Source: JAWWPG01 sp033850885
GTDB lineage: Bacteria > Actinomycetota > Actinomycetes > Propionibacteriales > Nocardioidaceae
Assembly (NCBI GenBank): GCA_033850885.1
Contig: JAWWPG010000037.1
Location: forward strand, 1 to 64,000
Direction of reading: 5' to 3'
DNA: 64,000 nucleotides
Position numbers and translations under genes: made by a program. The notes under the pieces are model-generated. The model was not told the DNA's origin. It saw nothing but the letters and a program-made list of their open reading frames with translations, and searched no databases. This document shows, piece by piece, positions 33,625-43,596 of the stretch; positions within the stretch are counted from its first letter, which is position 1, and the number at the start of each line of letters is the position of its first letter.

Positions 33625-33660
33625 GAGACAAGACGGTCACATAGACTGAACGGTCAGTCA
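33618..33660 (+). promoter_or_regulatory. Promoter with TetR-type operator, DAO/acyl-CoA dehydrogenase divergent region
   Basis: TGGTCA (33618-33623), 18-base spacer and TAGACT (33642-33647) precede the ATG at 33689. CATAGACTGAAC followed by GGTCAGTCA (33640-33660) covers the -10. It is the best-conserved copy of the operator, with the GACTG-AACGGT-CAGTC core fully dyad outside the spacer. Confidence 0.75.
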
Positions 33661-33688
33661 AGGGCAATCGTGATTGTGAGCGTGCACG

Positions 33689-34855
33689 ATGTACGGCCTA
33701 ACTCCTGGTGACCTGGAGCTGCAGGCGCGGGCCCGGTCATTCGCCGATGAGCTCATCCCGCTCGAGGCCGAGGCCGAGCTGAACGAGGGTCGGCTCGACC
33801 CGGAGGTCTCTGCCTCACACCGGGCCCGGGCGATCAAGCTCGGCCTGTATGCGACGAACATGCCCGACAGCGTGGGAGGTGCCGGCTGTACGACACTGCA
33901 GCAGGTGCTCGTGCAGGAGCAGGCCGGCCGGGTGACGAACGCGCTGGGCTGGTGCATGCACACGCCGCCTGCGTGGTGGCCGGAGGTTTCGAACGACTTC
34001 CAGCGGGAGCGGTGGCTGTTGCCCACCGTCCGAGGCGAGATGCACGAGTGCTACGCGATCACCGAGGAGCTCGCCGGCTCCGACGTGTCCGCCATCTCGT
34101 CGACCGCCCGCCGGGACGGTGACGAGTACAGACTCGACGGCGAGAAATGGCACGTGACCTCGTTCAACGAGGCTTCGTACGTGTTCTTCCAGGCCGTGCT
34201 GACCGACGGAAGGTACGCCGGCGAGCAGGCGCTGTTCGTGGTGGACCTGCCCTCCCCGGGGGTGCGGGTGGTGCGTACGCCGGCGTACAGCCACACCATC
34301 GCCGACCAGCATCCCATCGTGGCCTTCGAGGACGTGCGCGTCCCGGCGACGCACCTGGTGGGCACCGAGAGCGACGGGATGTCCTTCGTCTACGAGTGGT
34401 TCCGCTTCGAGCGGTTGATGGTCGCGGCTCGCTGCCTGGGTGCGGCCGAGCGGCTGGTCGAGGAGGCCACGTCCTTCGCCCGCACCAGGCTCGTGCAGGG
34501 AGTGCCGATCCTCGAGCACCAGCTGGTGGCGGCCATGTTTGCCGATAGCCTCACCGAGCTGTTCGCCGCCCGCTCGATGACCTACGAGACGGCACGGGCC
34601 ACCGACGAGGGAGCCGACCGGAAGGTCCTGCACGCCCGGTGCTCGATGGCCAAGCTCTACGCCTCGGAGATGGCGAACCGGGTCGCGGACCGGGCGGTCC
34701 AGATCTTCGGCGGCCGCGGCTACATGCGCGAGAACGTGGCCGAGCGGTTCTTCCGCGAGCTCCGCGTCGAGCGCATCTGGGAGGGCACCAGCGAGGTGCA
34801 GCGCCTTATCGTCGCCGACCAGCTGGCCAAGCGGGGGCTCAGTGCGCTCGTCTGA
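33689..34855 (+). CDS. Acyl-CoA dehydrogenase
   Basis: A 388-residue acyl-CoA dehydrogenase that introduces an alpha-beta double bond into an acyl-CoA, passing electrons to ETF. The order is an N-terminal helical domain (1-115), a middle beta domain with ECYAITEELAGSDVSAISSTA (about 115-135) that contacts FAD, and a C-terminal helical domain. The family end block is IFGGRGYMRENVAERFFREL then IWEGTSEVQRLIVADQL. With the acyl-CoA synthetase nearby it suggests that the imported compound is carried to a CoA thioester and then beta-oxidised. The 3' end overlaps the sigma factor gene by 17 bases. Confidence 0.88.
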   Translation: MYGLTPGDLELQARARSFADELIPLEAEAELNEGRLDPEVSASHRARAIKLGLYATNMPDSVGGAGCTTLQQVLVQEQAGRVTNALGWCMHTPPAWWPEVSNDFQRERWLLPTVRGEMHECYAITEELAGSDVSAISSTARRDGDEYRLDGEKWHVTSFNEASYVFFQAVLTDGRYAGEQALFVVDLPSPGVRVVRTPAYSHTIADQHPIVAFEDVRVPATHLVGTESDGMSFVYEWFRFERLMVAARCLGAAERLVEEATSFARTRLVQGVPILEHQLVAAMFADSLTELFAARSMTYETARATDEGADRKVLHARCSMAKLYASEMANRVADRAVQIFGGRGYMRENVAERFFRELRVERIWEGTSEVQRLIVADQLAKRGLSALV

Positions 34856-36116
34856 GCTGCGCCTGCGCCGCTCTCTCCAGGGACATCCGACGCTCGCGGA
34901 TGTTGCCGGTCAGCTCCGCCGCCCGCTCGAACTCGACCCGGGCCTCCTCCTGGCGTCCGAGCTTCGCCAGCAGGTCCCCGCGCACGCTCCACAACAGGTG
35001 GTAGCCCTGCAGCGCCGGCTCGTCGACGAGCGCGTCGACCAGATCGAGGCCCGCCTGCGGACCTGACGCCATCGACACGGCGACCGCCCGGTTCAGCTCG
35101 ACGACCGGGGAGGGAAAGAGCTCGACCAGCTGCGCGTACAGCTCGGTGATCCGCCCCCAGTCCGTCTCCTCTGCGCGGAACGCCCGGGCGTGGCAGGCCG
35201 CGATCGAGGCCTGCAGGACGTACGGTCCGGGGGCTTCCGCGAGGTCGACCGCCGCTGTCAGTGCGGCCAACCCACGACCGATCAGCAGGGTGTCCCATCG
35301 GGCGCGGTCCTGGTCCAGCAGCAGGATCGGCTCACCGGCGGGGCCCGTTCGCGCCGCCACCCGCGAGGCCTGGATCTCCATCAGCGCCACCAGGCCCAGC
35401 ACCTCGGGCTCCTTGGGCATCAGCTGGGCGAGGACGCGGCCCAGCCGCAGCGCGTCCTGGCAGAGGGCCGGGCGCATCCAGTCGTCGCCCGAGGTCGCCG
35501 AGTATCCCTCGTTGAAGATGAGGTAGATCACCTCCAGCACCGAGGCCAGCCGAGCGACCCGCTGCTCGCCGCTGGGCAGCTCGAAGGGCACCCCCGCCTT
35601 GGTGAGGGCTCTCTTCGCCCGGACGAGGCGCTGGGCAATGGCGGGTTCGGCAACGAGGAACGCCCGCGCGATCTCCGCGGTGCTGAGACCACCCAGCAAC
35701 CGGAGGGTCAGGGATACCCGGGCCGGCAGCGCCAGGACGGGGTGGCAGGCGATGAACATCAACCGCAGCAGGTCGTCGTCGATGTCGTCACGGAAGGTCT
35801 TGTCGAGGTCTGTCGTCACGGCCGCGTCGCCGGTCTCCAGCTCCCGGCCGATCTCCGCGTACTTACGCTGCAGCGTCGCACTCCTGCGGAACGTGTCGAC
35901 GGCCCTGCGCTTGGCGACGGTCATCAGCCAGGCACCGGCGTTTCGGGGAACCCCCGACTCGGGCCACTGCTCGAGCGCGGCCACCAGGGCTTCCTGCGCG
36001 AGCTCCTCCGCCAGCCCGATGTCGCCGCCGGTCACCCGGGACAGCCCGGCGATGAGCCGGGCCGACTCCATGCGGAAGACCGACTCGACCGCCTGGTGGG
36101 TCTCACGAACGCTCAA
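34839..36116 (-). CDS. ECF sigma factor, ECF42 group (SnoaL-less, TPR-like C-terminal extension)
   Basis: A 425-residue sigma factor. The sigma-2 region occupies about 15-85 (ELAQEALVAALEQWPESGVP, AWLMTVAKRRAVDTFRR). Sigma-4 (about 130-180) contains LLGGLSTAEIARAFLVAEPAIAQRL. The remaining 240 residues are the DUF6596/TPR-like domain typical of the ECF42 group, which has no classical anti-sigma factor. ECF42 genes usually adjoin DGPF/YCII-domain genes, and here one lies 111 bases upstream on the same strand. The C-terminal domain is needed for activity in characterised members. The target promoters are not visible in this window. Confidence 0.85.
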   Translation of the reverse strand: MSVRETHQAVESVFRMESARLIAGLSRVTGGDIGLAEELAQEALVAALEQWPESGVPRNAGAWLMTVAKRRAVDTFRRSATLQRKYAEIGRELETGDAAVTTDLDKTFRDDIDDDLLRLMFIACHPVLALPARVSLTLRLLGGLSTAEIARAFLVAEPAIAQRLVRAKRALTKAGVPFELPSGEQRVARLASVLEVIYLIFNEGYSATSGDDWMRPALCQDALRLGRVLAQLMPKEPEVLGLVALMEIQASRVAARTGPAGEPILLLDQDRARWDTLLIGRGLAALTAAVDLAEAPGPYVLQASIAACHARAFRAEETDWGRITELYAQLVELFPSPVVELNRAVAVSMASGPQAGLDLVDALVDEPALQGYHLLWSVRGDLLAKLGRQEEARVEFERAAELTGNIRERRMSLERAAQAQLRRAH

Positions 36117-36227
36117 GCGGTCAGACTAGCCGCCGGTCGACGTCCGCTATCCACGGTCCGGGGACAGCGGGCGGCGCCGAGCTGGGCTGCTCGGCGCCGC
36201 CTTCCGGCTGGTTCATACCACCGCCGT

Positions 36228-36593
36228 TCAGCCTTTGCTCGAGGGGAGGTCGGGCGGTCCGAAGACCTCCCGGATCGTCGACTCCCCGTCGCCTGCGATG
36301 TCGAGGAACCGCTTCGCCCATTCGATGACCTCGTCCTTGTCGCGCGTCTCCATCAGGGCCCAGCCCCCGATCAGCTCCTTCGCCTCCGTGAACGGACCGT
36401 CCACCACCGTGAACTTCCCGTTCCTCCGGGTGACCTTGACGCCCTCGGAGCTCGGCGCCAGGCCACCGGTCGCCAGCAGCACCCCCGCCTTGGTCGCTTC
36501 CTCGATGAAAGCGCCCATCCGCTCGAACACCTCTGGGCTCGGCTCAGGGAGCGGGACCGACTCGTCGCCCAGCGTGTATGCGAAAAACCTCAT
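36228..36593 (-). CDS. YCII/DGPF domain protein, ECF42 partner
   Basis: A 121-residue YCII-related protein. The name-giving DGPF motif is in TVVDGPFTEAKELIGGWALM (about 63-82), and the N-terminal strand MRFFAYTLGD is typical. DGPF proteins form small dimeric alpha/beta barrels. In ECF42 loci they are usually the main target or partner of the sigma factor. The ATG at 36593 has AAAGGG 6 bases upstream. The 157 bases before it, towards paaN, may hold an ECF42 promoter, but I cannot point to one. Confidence 0.87.
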   Translation of the reverse strand: MRFFAYTLGDESVPLPEPSPEVFERMGAFIEEATKAGVLLATGGLAPSSEGVKVTRRNGKFTVVDGPFTEAKELIGGWALMETRDKDEVIEWAKRFLDIAGDGESTIREVFGPPDLPSSKG

Positions 36594-36750
36594 GACAACC
36601 CTTTCGTATGCTGAAGTCCCGGCACTTTCGGGTGGCCGGTATGGCGTGCGCGGCGTCCAGTTCTGGACCGTCCCGGGCTGCCCTTCACCAGTGCGTCGAA
36701 CGGGCAGCCCTCGGAATTGACATGTCGCGTGAAGATACTTCCCGCGAGCT

Positions 36751-38433
36751 TCAGTCGACGTGGCGGCGGGACTGGATGACACGGAACCTGCTGGCCACAT
36801 AGGCGCCGTCGGTGTACGTCGCGTTCGCCGCCGGGTTTGCGCCGGTACCGTGGAAGTCGCTGAAGGCCGCGGACTGGTTGACGTAGACCTGGCCGGTGAG
36901 ATTCTCGCTGAGCGCCACGCCGGCGTCGAGCGCCGCCGACCGCATGACAGCCACGACGTCCTCACGGCTGCTGTAGACGGCGGCCGTCATCGCGCCGTGC
37001 TCGAGAACCGTCTCCGCGAACACCGCGATCGACTCCTTCGTCGAGCCGGTGAGGATCAGGTAGGCCACCGGGCCGAAGCACTCCTGCTCGTAAACCCGCC
37101 GCTCGCCGACGGGGACGGTCAGCACCGTCGGCGTACGGACGACCGCGTCCGGGTACGACGGATGCACCACCTCCCGCGACTGGATGACAACGGCGCCGCC
37201 GTCACCGCCGACGCGGGACAGGCGCTCCAGAACCCCGGCATTCACGACTCCGCCCAGCAGCTCCACCGCCCGCGCGTCGTCTCCCACCAGCTTGGCGAAG
37301 GCGGCCGCCAGCCCGGCGACGACGTCGTCGACGGACCTGTGGCCCTCGTCGGTGTCGATACCGTCGGACGGGATGTACAGGTTCTGCGGCGCCGTACACA
37401 TCTGCCCCGTGTAAAGGGCCAGCGAGAACGCGAGGTTGAAGCACATTCCCTTGAAGCTGTCCGTCGAGTCGATCACCACGGTGTTGACGCCGGCCTTCTC
37501 CGTGAAAACGGTCGCCTGCCTGGCATTGTCCTCGAGCCAGGTACCGAACGCGTTCGACCCGGTGAAGTCGACCAACCGAACTTCGGGGCGTACGGCGAGC
37601 ACGGCCGCCAAACCGTCGGCCGGGTCCTCGGCGGCGAGCGTGACCAGGTTCGGGTCGAGCCCCGCCTCGCTCAGCACCTGCTGACAGGCCTGGACCGTGA
37701 TCGCCAACGGGAGAACGGCCCCCGGATGTGGCTTGACGATAACCGGGTTGCCGGTCACCAGGGAGGCGAACAGGCCCGGCCAGGAGTTCCAGGTGGGGAA
37801 CGTGTTGCAGCCCACGACGAGCGCCAGGCCGCGCGGGACGACCGTGAACGTCTTCTCCATCCGGATCGGCACATCGCGGCCCGGCTTCTCCCACAACGCG
37901 GACCCCGGCACCCGGGTCATCTCGACGTATGCGTAGGCGATGGACTCGAGCGCTCGGTCAAGGGCGTGCGTGCCGCCGGCCTGGAAGGCCATCACGAAGG
38001 CCTGTCCCGACGTGTGCATCACCGCGTTCGCCAGCTCGAAGACCCTGCCGTGCAACCGGGAGAGGATCTCGAGGCCGACCCCGACCCGGGCCTCGATACC
38101 CGCGTCGCGCCATCCGACGAGCCCAACCCGCGACGCCTCGACGAGTGCGGGCACGCCGTCCGGCGCGACCCGCGGGTATGCGACCTCGAGCGGGAGTCCG
38201 AAGGGTGACTTCTCGGTCGCGACGGTCCCCTCGGCGCCCGGTGTGCTCAGCGGAAACTCCTTGCCCAGCAGGGCTTCGAACGCCGCCAGCCCGTCCGCTG
38301 CCGCGGTCTCGCCGTAGGTGCGCGGGCTCGGAGACTCCGGGTAGGCACTGAAGTAGCCGCGGGTGCGGATCGCCTCCACCGCGTGGTCCAGGGTCGGACG
38401 ATGACGGGCAAAGGCCTCGGCGGCAAACGACAT
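36751..38433 (-). CDS. paaN: Phenylacetate degradation aldehyde dehydrogenase PaaN type
   Basis: A 560-residue aldehyde dehydrogenase of the PaaN group. LVVGCNTFPTWNSWPGLFAS (about 195-215) and LVTGNPVIVKPHPGAVLPLA form the cofactor domain. The catalytic cysteine lies in LYTGQMCTAPQNLYIP (about 350), and the glutamate in TVFTEKAGVNTVVI. PaaN-type enzymes oxidise the open-chain semialdehyde of phenylacetyl-CoA breakdown. The ATG at 38433 has GGAGGT 4 bases upstream. It is divergent from a GNAT-thioesterase-PaaK run. The ring-epoxidation genes paaABCDE are absent from this window. Confidence 0.85.
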   Translation of the reverse strand: MSFAAEAFARHRPTLDHAVEAIRTRGYFSAYPESPSPRTYGETAAADGLAAFEALLGKEFPLSTPGAEGTVATEKSPFGLPLEVAYPRVAPDGVPALVEASRVGLVGWRDAGIEARVGVGLEILSRLHGRVFELANAVMHTSGQAFVMAFQAGGTHALDRALESIAYAYVEMTRVPGSALWEKPGRDVPIRMEKTFTVVPRGLALVVGCNTFPTWNSWPGLFASLVTGNPVIVKPHPGAVLPLAITVQACQQVLSEAGLDPNLVTLAAEDPADGLAAVLAVRPEVRLVDFTGSNAFGTWLEDNARQATVFTEKAGVNTVVIDSTDSFKGMCFNLAFSLALYTGQMCTAPQNLYIPSDGIDTDEGHRSVDDVVAGLAAAFAKLVGDDARAVELLGGVVNAGVLERLSRVGGDGGAVVIQSREVVHPSYPDAVVRTPTVLTVPVGERRVYEQECFGPVAYLILTGSTKESIAVFAETVLEHGAMTAAVYSSREDVVAVMRSAALDAGVALSENLTGQVYVNQSAAFSDFHGTGANPAANATYTDGAYVASRFRVIQSRRHVD

Positions 38434-38613
38434 GGTGACCTCCAACCGGGCGATGTGACAGGTTCCGGCCCCTCGCCGGCGACAGGCACAGAGTCTAGTT
38501 GTCGCTCCAGTGCAGTCGGTAGGCGCGGGCCGCGGTCTCCGAGTCGGATCCTGGCCGAGCATCGGGATCCAGTCGCCGGTCCGTCGGCGCCCGACACATG
38601 AAAGAGTGCCTGC

Positions 38614-39090
38614 GTGGAGATCCGCACCATGACCGAAGCCGACGCCGAGTCGGTGCTGAGGCTGAACGAGGAGTCCGTCTGGGCGCTCAGCCCGCTCGAC
38701 GCGGAGGGGCTGGCCACCGCCCGGTCCCGGGCCTGGTGGGCACTCGTCTGCGAGCTCGACGGCCAGGTCGGCGGTTTCGCGATCGTCTACGGCCCAGGTT
38801 CGCCGTACGAGTCGATCAACTATGCCTGGCACGCCATGCGGTCCGACGACTTCGTGTATCTCGACCGGATCGCCGTCGACCTGCAGTTCCGTCGTCGAGG
38901 GATCGCGACGGCGATCTACGACGCGGTGGAAGGCGCCGCGCAGCCGCGGGGTCGGCTGTTGTGCGAGGTCTACTCGTCGCCTCCGAACATCGAGTCCCTG
39001 GCCTTCCACAAGGCGCGGGGGTACGTCGAGGTGGGGCACCTCATGCAGCCGAACGGGCACGAGACCGTGATGCTGGAGAAGGTCCTGTGA
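38614..39090 (+). CDS. GNAT family N-acetyltransferase
   Basis: A 158-residue acetyltransferase with the GNAT fold. Motif A is YLDRIAVDLQFRRRGIATAIY (about 85-105, R-x-x-G-I-A pattern binding acetyl-CoA), and SLAFHKARGYVEVG follows near 130. The acceptor is unknown. The GTG start at 38614 opens the run GNAT-thioesterase-PaaK, with 22 bases to the next gene. It may be unrelated to phenylacetate despite the shared transcript. Confidence 0.85.
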   Translation: MEIRTMTEADAESVLRLNEESVWALSPLDAEGLATARSRAWWALVCELDGQVGGFAIVYGPGSPYESINYAWHAMRSDDFVYLDRIAVDLQFRRRGIATAIYDAVEGAAQPRGRLLCEVYSSPPNIESLAFHKARGYVEVGHLMQPNGHETVMLEKVL

Positions 39091-39112
39091 CTCACGACCA
39101 GGAGCAGGCCCG

Positions 39113-39553
39113 GTGAGCCCCGACGAGCTGGCGCGGGCCTGCGCCGATGTGATGTGGGCGGACGACGCCGCATCGCAGCGGCTCGGCATGAGTATCGAGT
39201 CGGTGGCCGACGGACGCTGCACGATGTCGATGCGCGTCCGCGACGACATGACCAACGGGCACGGGACTGCCCACGGCGGCTTCATCTTCACGCTCGCCGA
39301 CTCTGCCTTTGCGTTCGCGTGCAACTCCCGAAACGTCCGCACCGTCGCCCAGGCGTGCGACATCGTGTTCGTGACGCCGGCACACGAGGGCGACGTGCTG
39401 GTCGCCGAGGCGACCGAGCGGCACCTGTTGGGGCGCACCGGCATCTACGACGTGCGGGTGTCGCGTGACGGCGAGGTGGTGGCCGAGTTCCGCGGTCGCA
39501 GCCGCACGATAGGCGGCCAGCATGTCGACGTACCCGACGGCGAAGGGGACTGA
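39113..39553 (+). CDS. paaI: Phenylacetyl-CoA thioesterase, PaaI type
   Basis: A 146-residue hot-dog thioesterase. The active-site helix HGTAHGGFIFTLADSAFAFA (about 43-62) holds the HGGxxxxLAD catalytic motif. PaaI hydrolyses hydroxylated phenylacetyl-CoA thioesters to recover CoA when intermediates accumulate. The GTG start sits 22 bases after the GNAT stop. PaaK starts 1 base after its stop codon, which suggests coupled translation. Confidence 0.88.
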   Translation: MSPDELARACADVMWADDAASQRLGMSIESVADGRCTMSMRVRDDMTNGHGTAHGGFIFTLADSAFAFACNSRNVRTVAQACDIVFVTPAHEGDVLVAEATERHLLGRTGIYDVRVSRDGEVVAEFRGRSRTIGGQHVDVPDGEGD

Positions 39554-39554
39554 G

Positions 39555-40880
39555 ATGGCCGACCTGTCGACTCCCCCCGGGCTCTGGGACACCAACGAGA
39601 GGATGTCTGTCGACGAGCTCCGGGCCCGTCAGCTCACCACCCTGCAAGACACGGTGCGCCGCGTCTACGAGCGGGTGCCCCACTACGCCCGCGCCTTCGA
39701 CGAGGCAGGGGTGCATCCGAACGACCTGCGCGAGCTGACTGATCTCGCGGCCTTTCCCCTTACGACCAAGGCTGATCTGCGCGACAACTACCCGTTCGGC
39801 ATGTTCGCGGTGCCGCGCGAGGAGGTGATGCGGGTCCACGCATCGAGCGGTACGACCGGTAGGCCCACGGTGGTCGGGTACACAGCGCGTGACATCAGCG
39901 ACTGGGCGGATGTGATGGCCAGGTCGATCCGGGCAGCCGGCGCTCGACGTGGCGACCTGCTTCACGTGGCCTACGGGTACGGTCTCTTCACGGGTGGGCT
40001 CGGCGCGCACTACGGCGCGGAGCGGCTTGGCTGCACGGTGGTCCCGGTGAGTGGCGGGATGACCGAGCGTCAGGTGCAGCTGATCCAGGACTTCCGGCCC
40101 CGGGTGATCATGGTGACGCCGTCGTACTTCCTCGCGATCGTCGACGAGATGGAACGTCAGCGCATCGACCCCAGGACGACATCCCTGGAGGTCGGGATCT
40201 TCGGTGCGGAGCCGTGGACCGACGAGATGCGCCGCGAGATCGAACAGCGGTGTGCGATGCACGCCGTCGACATCTACGGGCTTAGCGAGGTGATGGGGCC
40301 GGGCGTCGCGCAGGAGTGCGTCGAGACCAAGGACGGCCTCCATGTCTGGGAGGACATGTTCTACCCCGAGATCATCGACCCGCTGTCCGGTGACGTGCTG
40401 CCGGACGGTGAGCAGGGCGAGCTCGTCTTCACCTCGCTGACCAAGCAGGCGATGCCGGTGATCCGGTACCGGACCCGTGACCTGACACGACTGCTCCCGG
40501 GGACGGCTCGGCCGTCGTACCGACGGATGGAGAAGGTCACCGGCCGGACCGACGACATGATGATCGTACGGGGCGTCAACGTGTTCCCGACCCAGATCGA
40601 GGAGCAGCTGCTCAGGGTCGAGGGGCTGAGCCCGCATTACCTGTGCGTGCTGACGCGCCCGGGCCGCCTCGACGAGATGACCGTCCGGGTCGAGGCGCAT
40701 GACGCGGGGCTGGCTGACGACGCGAAGGGGCGCCTGGCCGCGGCGCTGGCTCGCCTGGTCAAGCACAATGTCGGCGTCACCGTCGCCGTCGAGGTCTGCG
40801 AGCCGCACGCGCTCGAACGCTCGCTGGGCAAGGCGAAACGCATCAGTGACCTGCGCCTGCCCTCGGGGGGCGCCGTTTGA
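39555..40880 (+). CDS. paaK: Phenylacetate-CoA ligase
   Basis: A 441-residue AMP-forming ligase that converts phenylacetate, ATP and CoA to phenylacetyl-CoA. The P-loop SSGTTGRPTVVGYTARDI is at about 96-113. YGYGLFTGGLGAHYGAERLG (about 144-163) and DIYGLSEVMGPGVAQEC (about 238-254) are PaaK signatures. RTDDMMIVRGVNVFPTQIEE (about 333) leads into the C-terminal domain. The ATG at 39555 has AAGGGG 6 bases upstream. With PaaN and PaaI it makes a partial phenylacetate locus. Confidence 0.9.
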   Translation: MADLSTPPGLWDTNERMSVDELRARQLTTLQDTVRRVYERVPHYARAFDEAGVHPNDLRELTDLAAFPLTTKADLRDNYPFGMFAVPREEVMRVHASSGTTGRPTVVGYTARDISDWADVMARSIRAAGARRGDLLHVAYGYGLFTGGLGAHYGAERLGCTVVPVSGGMTERQVQLIQDFRPRVIMVTPSYFLAIVDEMERQRIDPRTTSLEVGIFGAEPWTDEMRREIEQRCAMHAVDIYGLSEVMGPGVAQECVETKDGLHVWEDMFYPEIIDPLSGDVLPDGEQGELVFTSLTKQAMPVIRYRTRDLTRLLPGTARPSYRRMEKVTGRTDDMMIVRGVNVFPTQIEEQLLRVEGLSPHYLCVLTRPGRLDEMTVRVEAHDAGLADDAKGRLAAALARLVKHNVGVTVAVEVCEPHALERSLGKAKRISDLRLPSGGAV

Positions 40881-40906
40881 GCCCGGGCAGCATGCACCAG
40901 GCGGCG

Positions 40907-41042
40907 TTTGCCTGGCATGCCAGGCGGATACATCGTTTGCCAGTCAGGCCTGCCTGGCAAACGGGGCACTTCCCTGGCTTGCCAGGCAAACGCGCGAGAG
41001 GGGGCGGCGAAGGGGCCGGGGCAACGCGCGAGAGGGGGCGGC
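40907..41042. repeat. Composite palindrome with 20-base direct repeat
   Basis: GCCTGGCATGCCAGGC (40910-40925) is a perfect palindrome. CGTTTGCCA/TGGCAAACG (40934-40942 and 40955-40963) is a second stem, and CCTGGC-TT-GCCAGG (40973-40986) a third. The outer arms GTTTGCCTGGC (40907) and GCCAGGCAAAC (40981) also pair over 11 bases. AACGCGCGAGAGGGGGCGGC then occurs twice, at 40989 and 41023, exactly. It fills the space between the convergent paaK and ECF S-component genes. Confidence 0.85.
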
Positions 41043-41048
41043 CCCAGG

Positions 41049-41901
41049 TCAGGCGTCCGGATCGCGGAACGACGCGCGGGCGCCGAAGGAGGCCCGGCGG
41101 CTGGCCCGGCGAAGCGTCGCGAGCACGGCGGGTCCGAACGCGAGGATGGCCAGCGAGTTCGTGACGGCGCGACCGGTGTCCCAACCGAAGGAGGTGGTCA
41201 ACGCGTAGATCCCGAAGCGGTGCAGGTTGGCCCAGAGGCTGCCGCCCGGAACGAACGAAACATCGGTCCCCGCCCCGACGGCGTAGGGCCAGAACCACAG
41301 GTTCATCAAGAGCCCGAAGAGGTACGCCGCGACGACCCCGTAGGCCACCAGCATGGCGATCTCCGCCCTGCCACGCACCCGCCTCGGCAGCAGTCCTGCG
41401 CCCAGCCCGATCCAGGCGGACGCCATCATCTGGAAGGGCAGCCACGGGCCCACCCCGGCCGTGATCAGGGCGGACGCGAACAGCGACGTACACCCCAGCA
41501 CGAAGCCGAAGGCCGGCCCGAACACGCGGCCGGCCAGCACCAGCATGAAGAAGACCGTCTCCACCCCCGCAATACCGGCGCCAAGCGGGCGCAGAGCGGC
41601 ATTGACGGCCGACAGCACTCCCAGCATCGCGAGCGCCTTCGAGTCCATGCCGCCTTCGCTGAAGGCGGCGATCACGATACCGACCAGGACCGGAAGCACC
41701 AGCACGAAGATGAACGGCGCATCGGCGGTATGCCCCTCCATCGCGGGTGGCACCCTGACGAACAGCGGCCAGCAGAACATCACGAGGCCCCCGATCGTGG
41801 CCAGCGCGAGCACGACAGCGGTCTTCACGCCTACCGTCAGGGCCGGCCGGTCGCGGACGACCGACGTGGCACCCGACACCGAGGTGCTGGGTTCGGTCAG
41901 C

Positions 41902-41909
<8 letters not shown>
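41049..41909 (-). CDS. ECF transporter S component, predicted cobalamin-specific
   Basis: A 286-residue membrane protein with about six to seven hydrophobic segments (35-52, 65-85, 90-110, 120-150, 165-190 and 240-265). It looks like a substrate-capture subunit of an energy-coupling-factor transporter. FFMLVLAGRVFGPAFGFVLGCTSLFASALI (in part, about 117-146) resembles S components of the group placed near cobalamin genes. It is the last gene of an operon that begins behind a cobalamin riboswitch, so B12 or a corrinoid is the inferred cargo. It overlaps the ATPase gene by 8 bases. Sequence alone would not name the vitamin. Confidence 0.78.

Positions 41910-43592
<1,683 letters not shown>

Positions 43593-43596
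<4 letters not shown>

Noticed and set aside
36760..38208. Plus-strand open frame of 482 codons opposite paaN
   Set aside because: It is arginine- and glycine-rich without domains and antisense to the aldehyde dehydrogenase with an intact active site.
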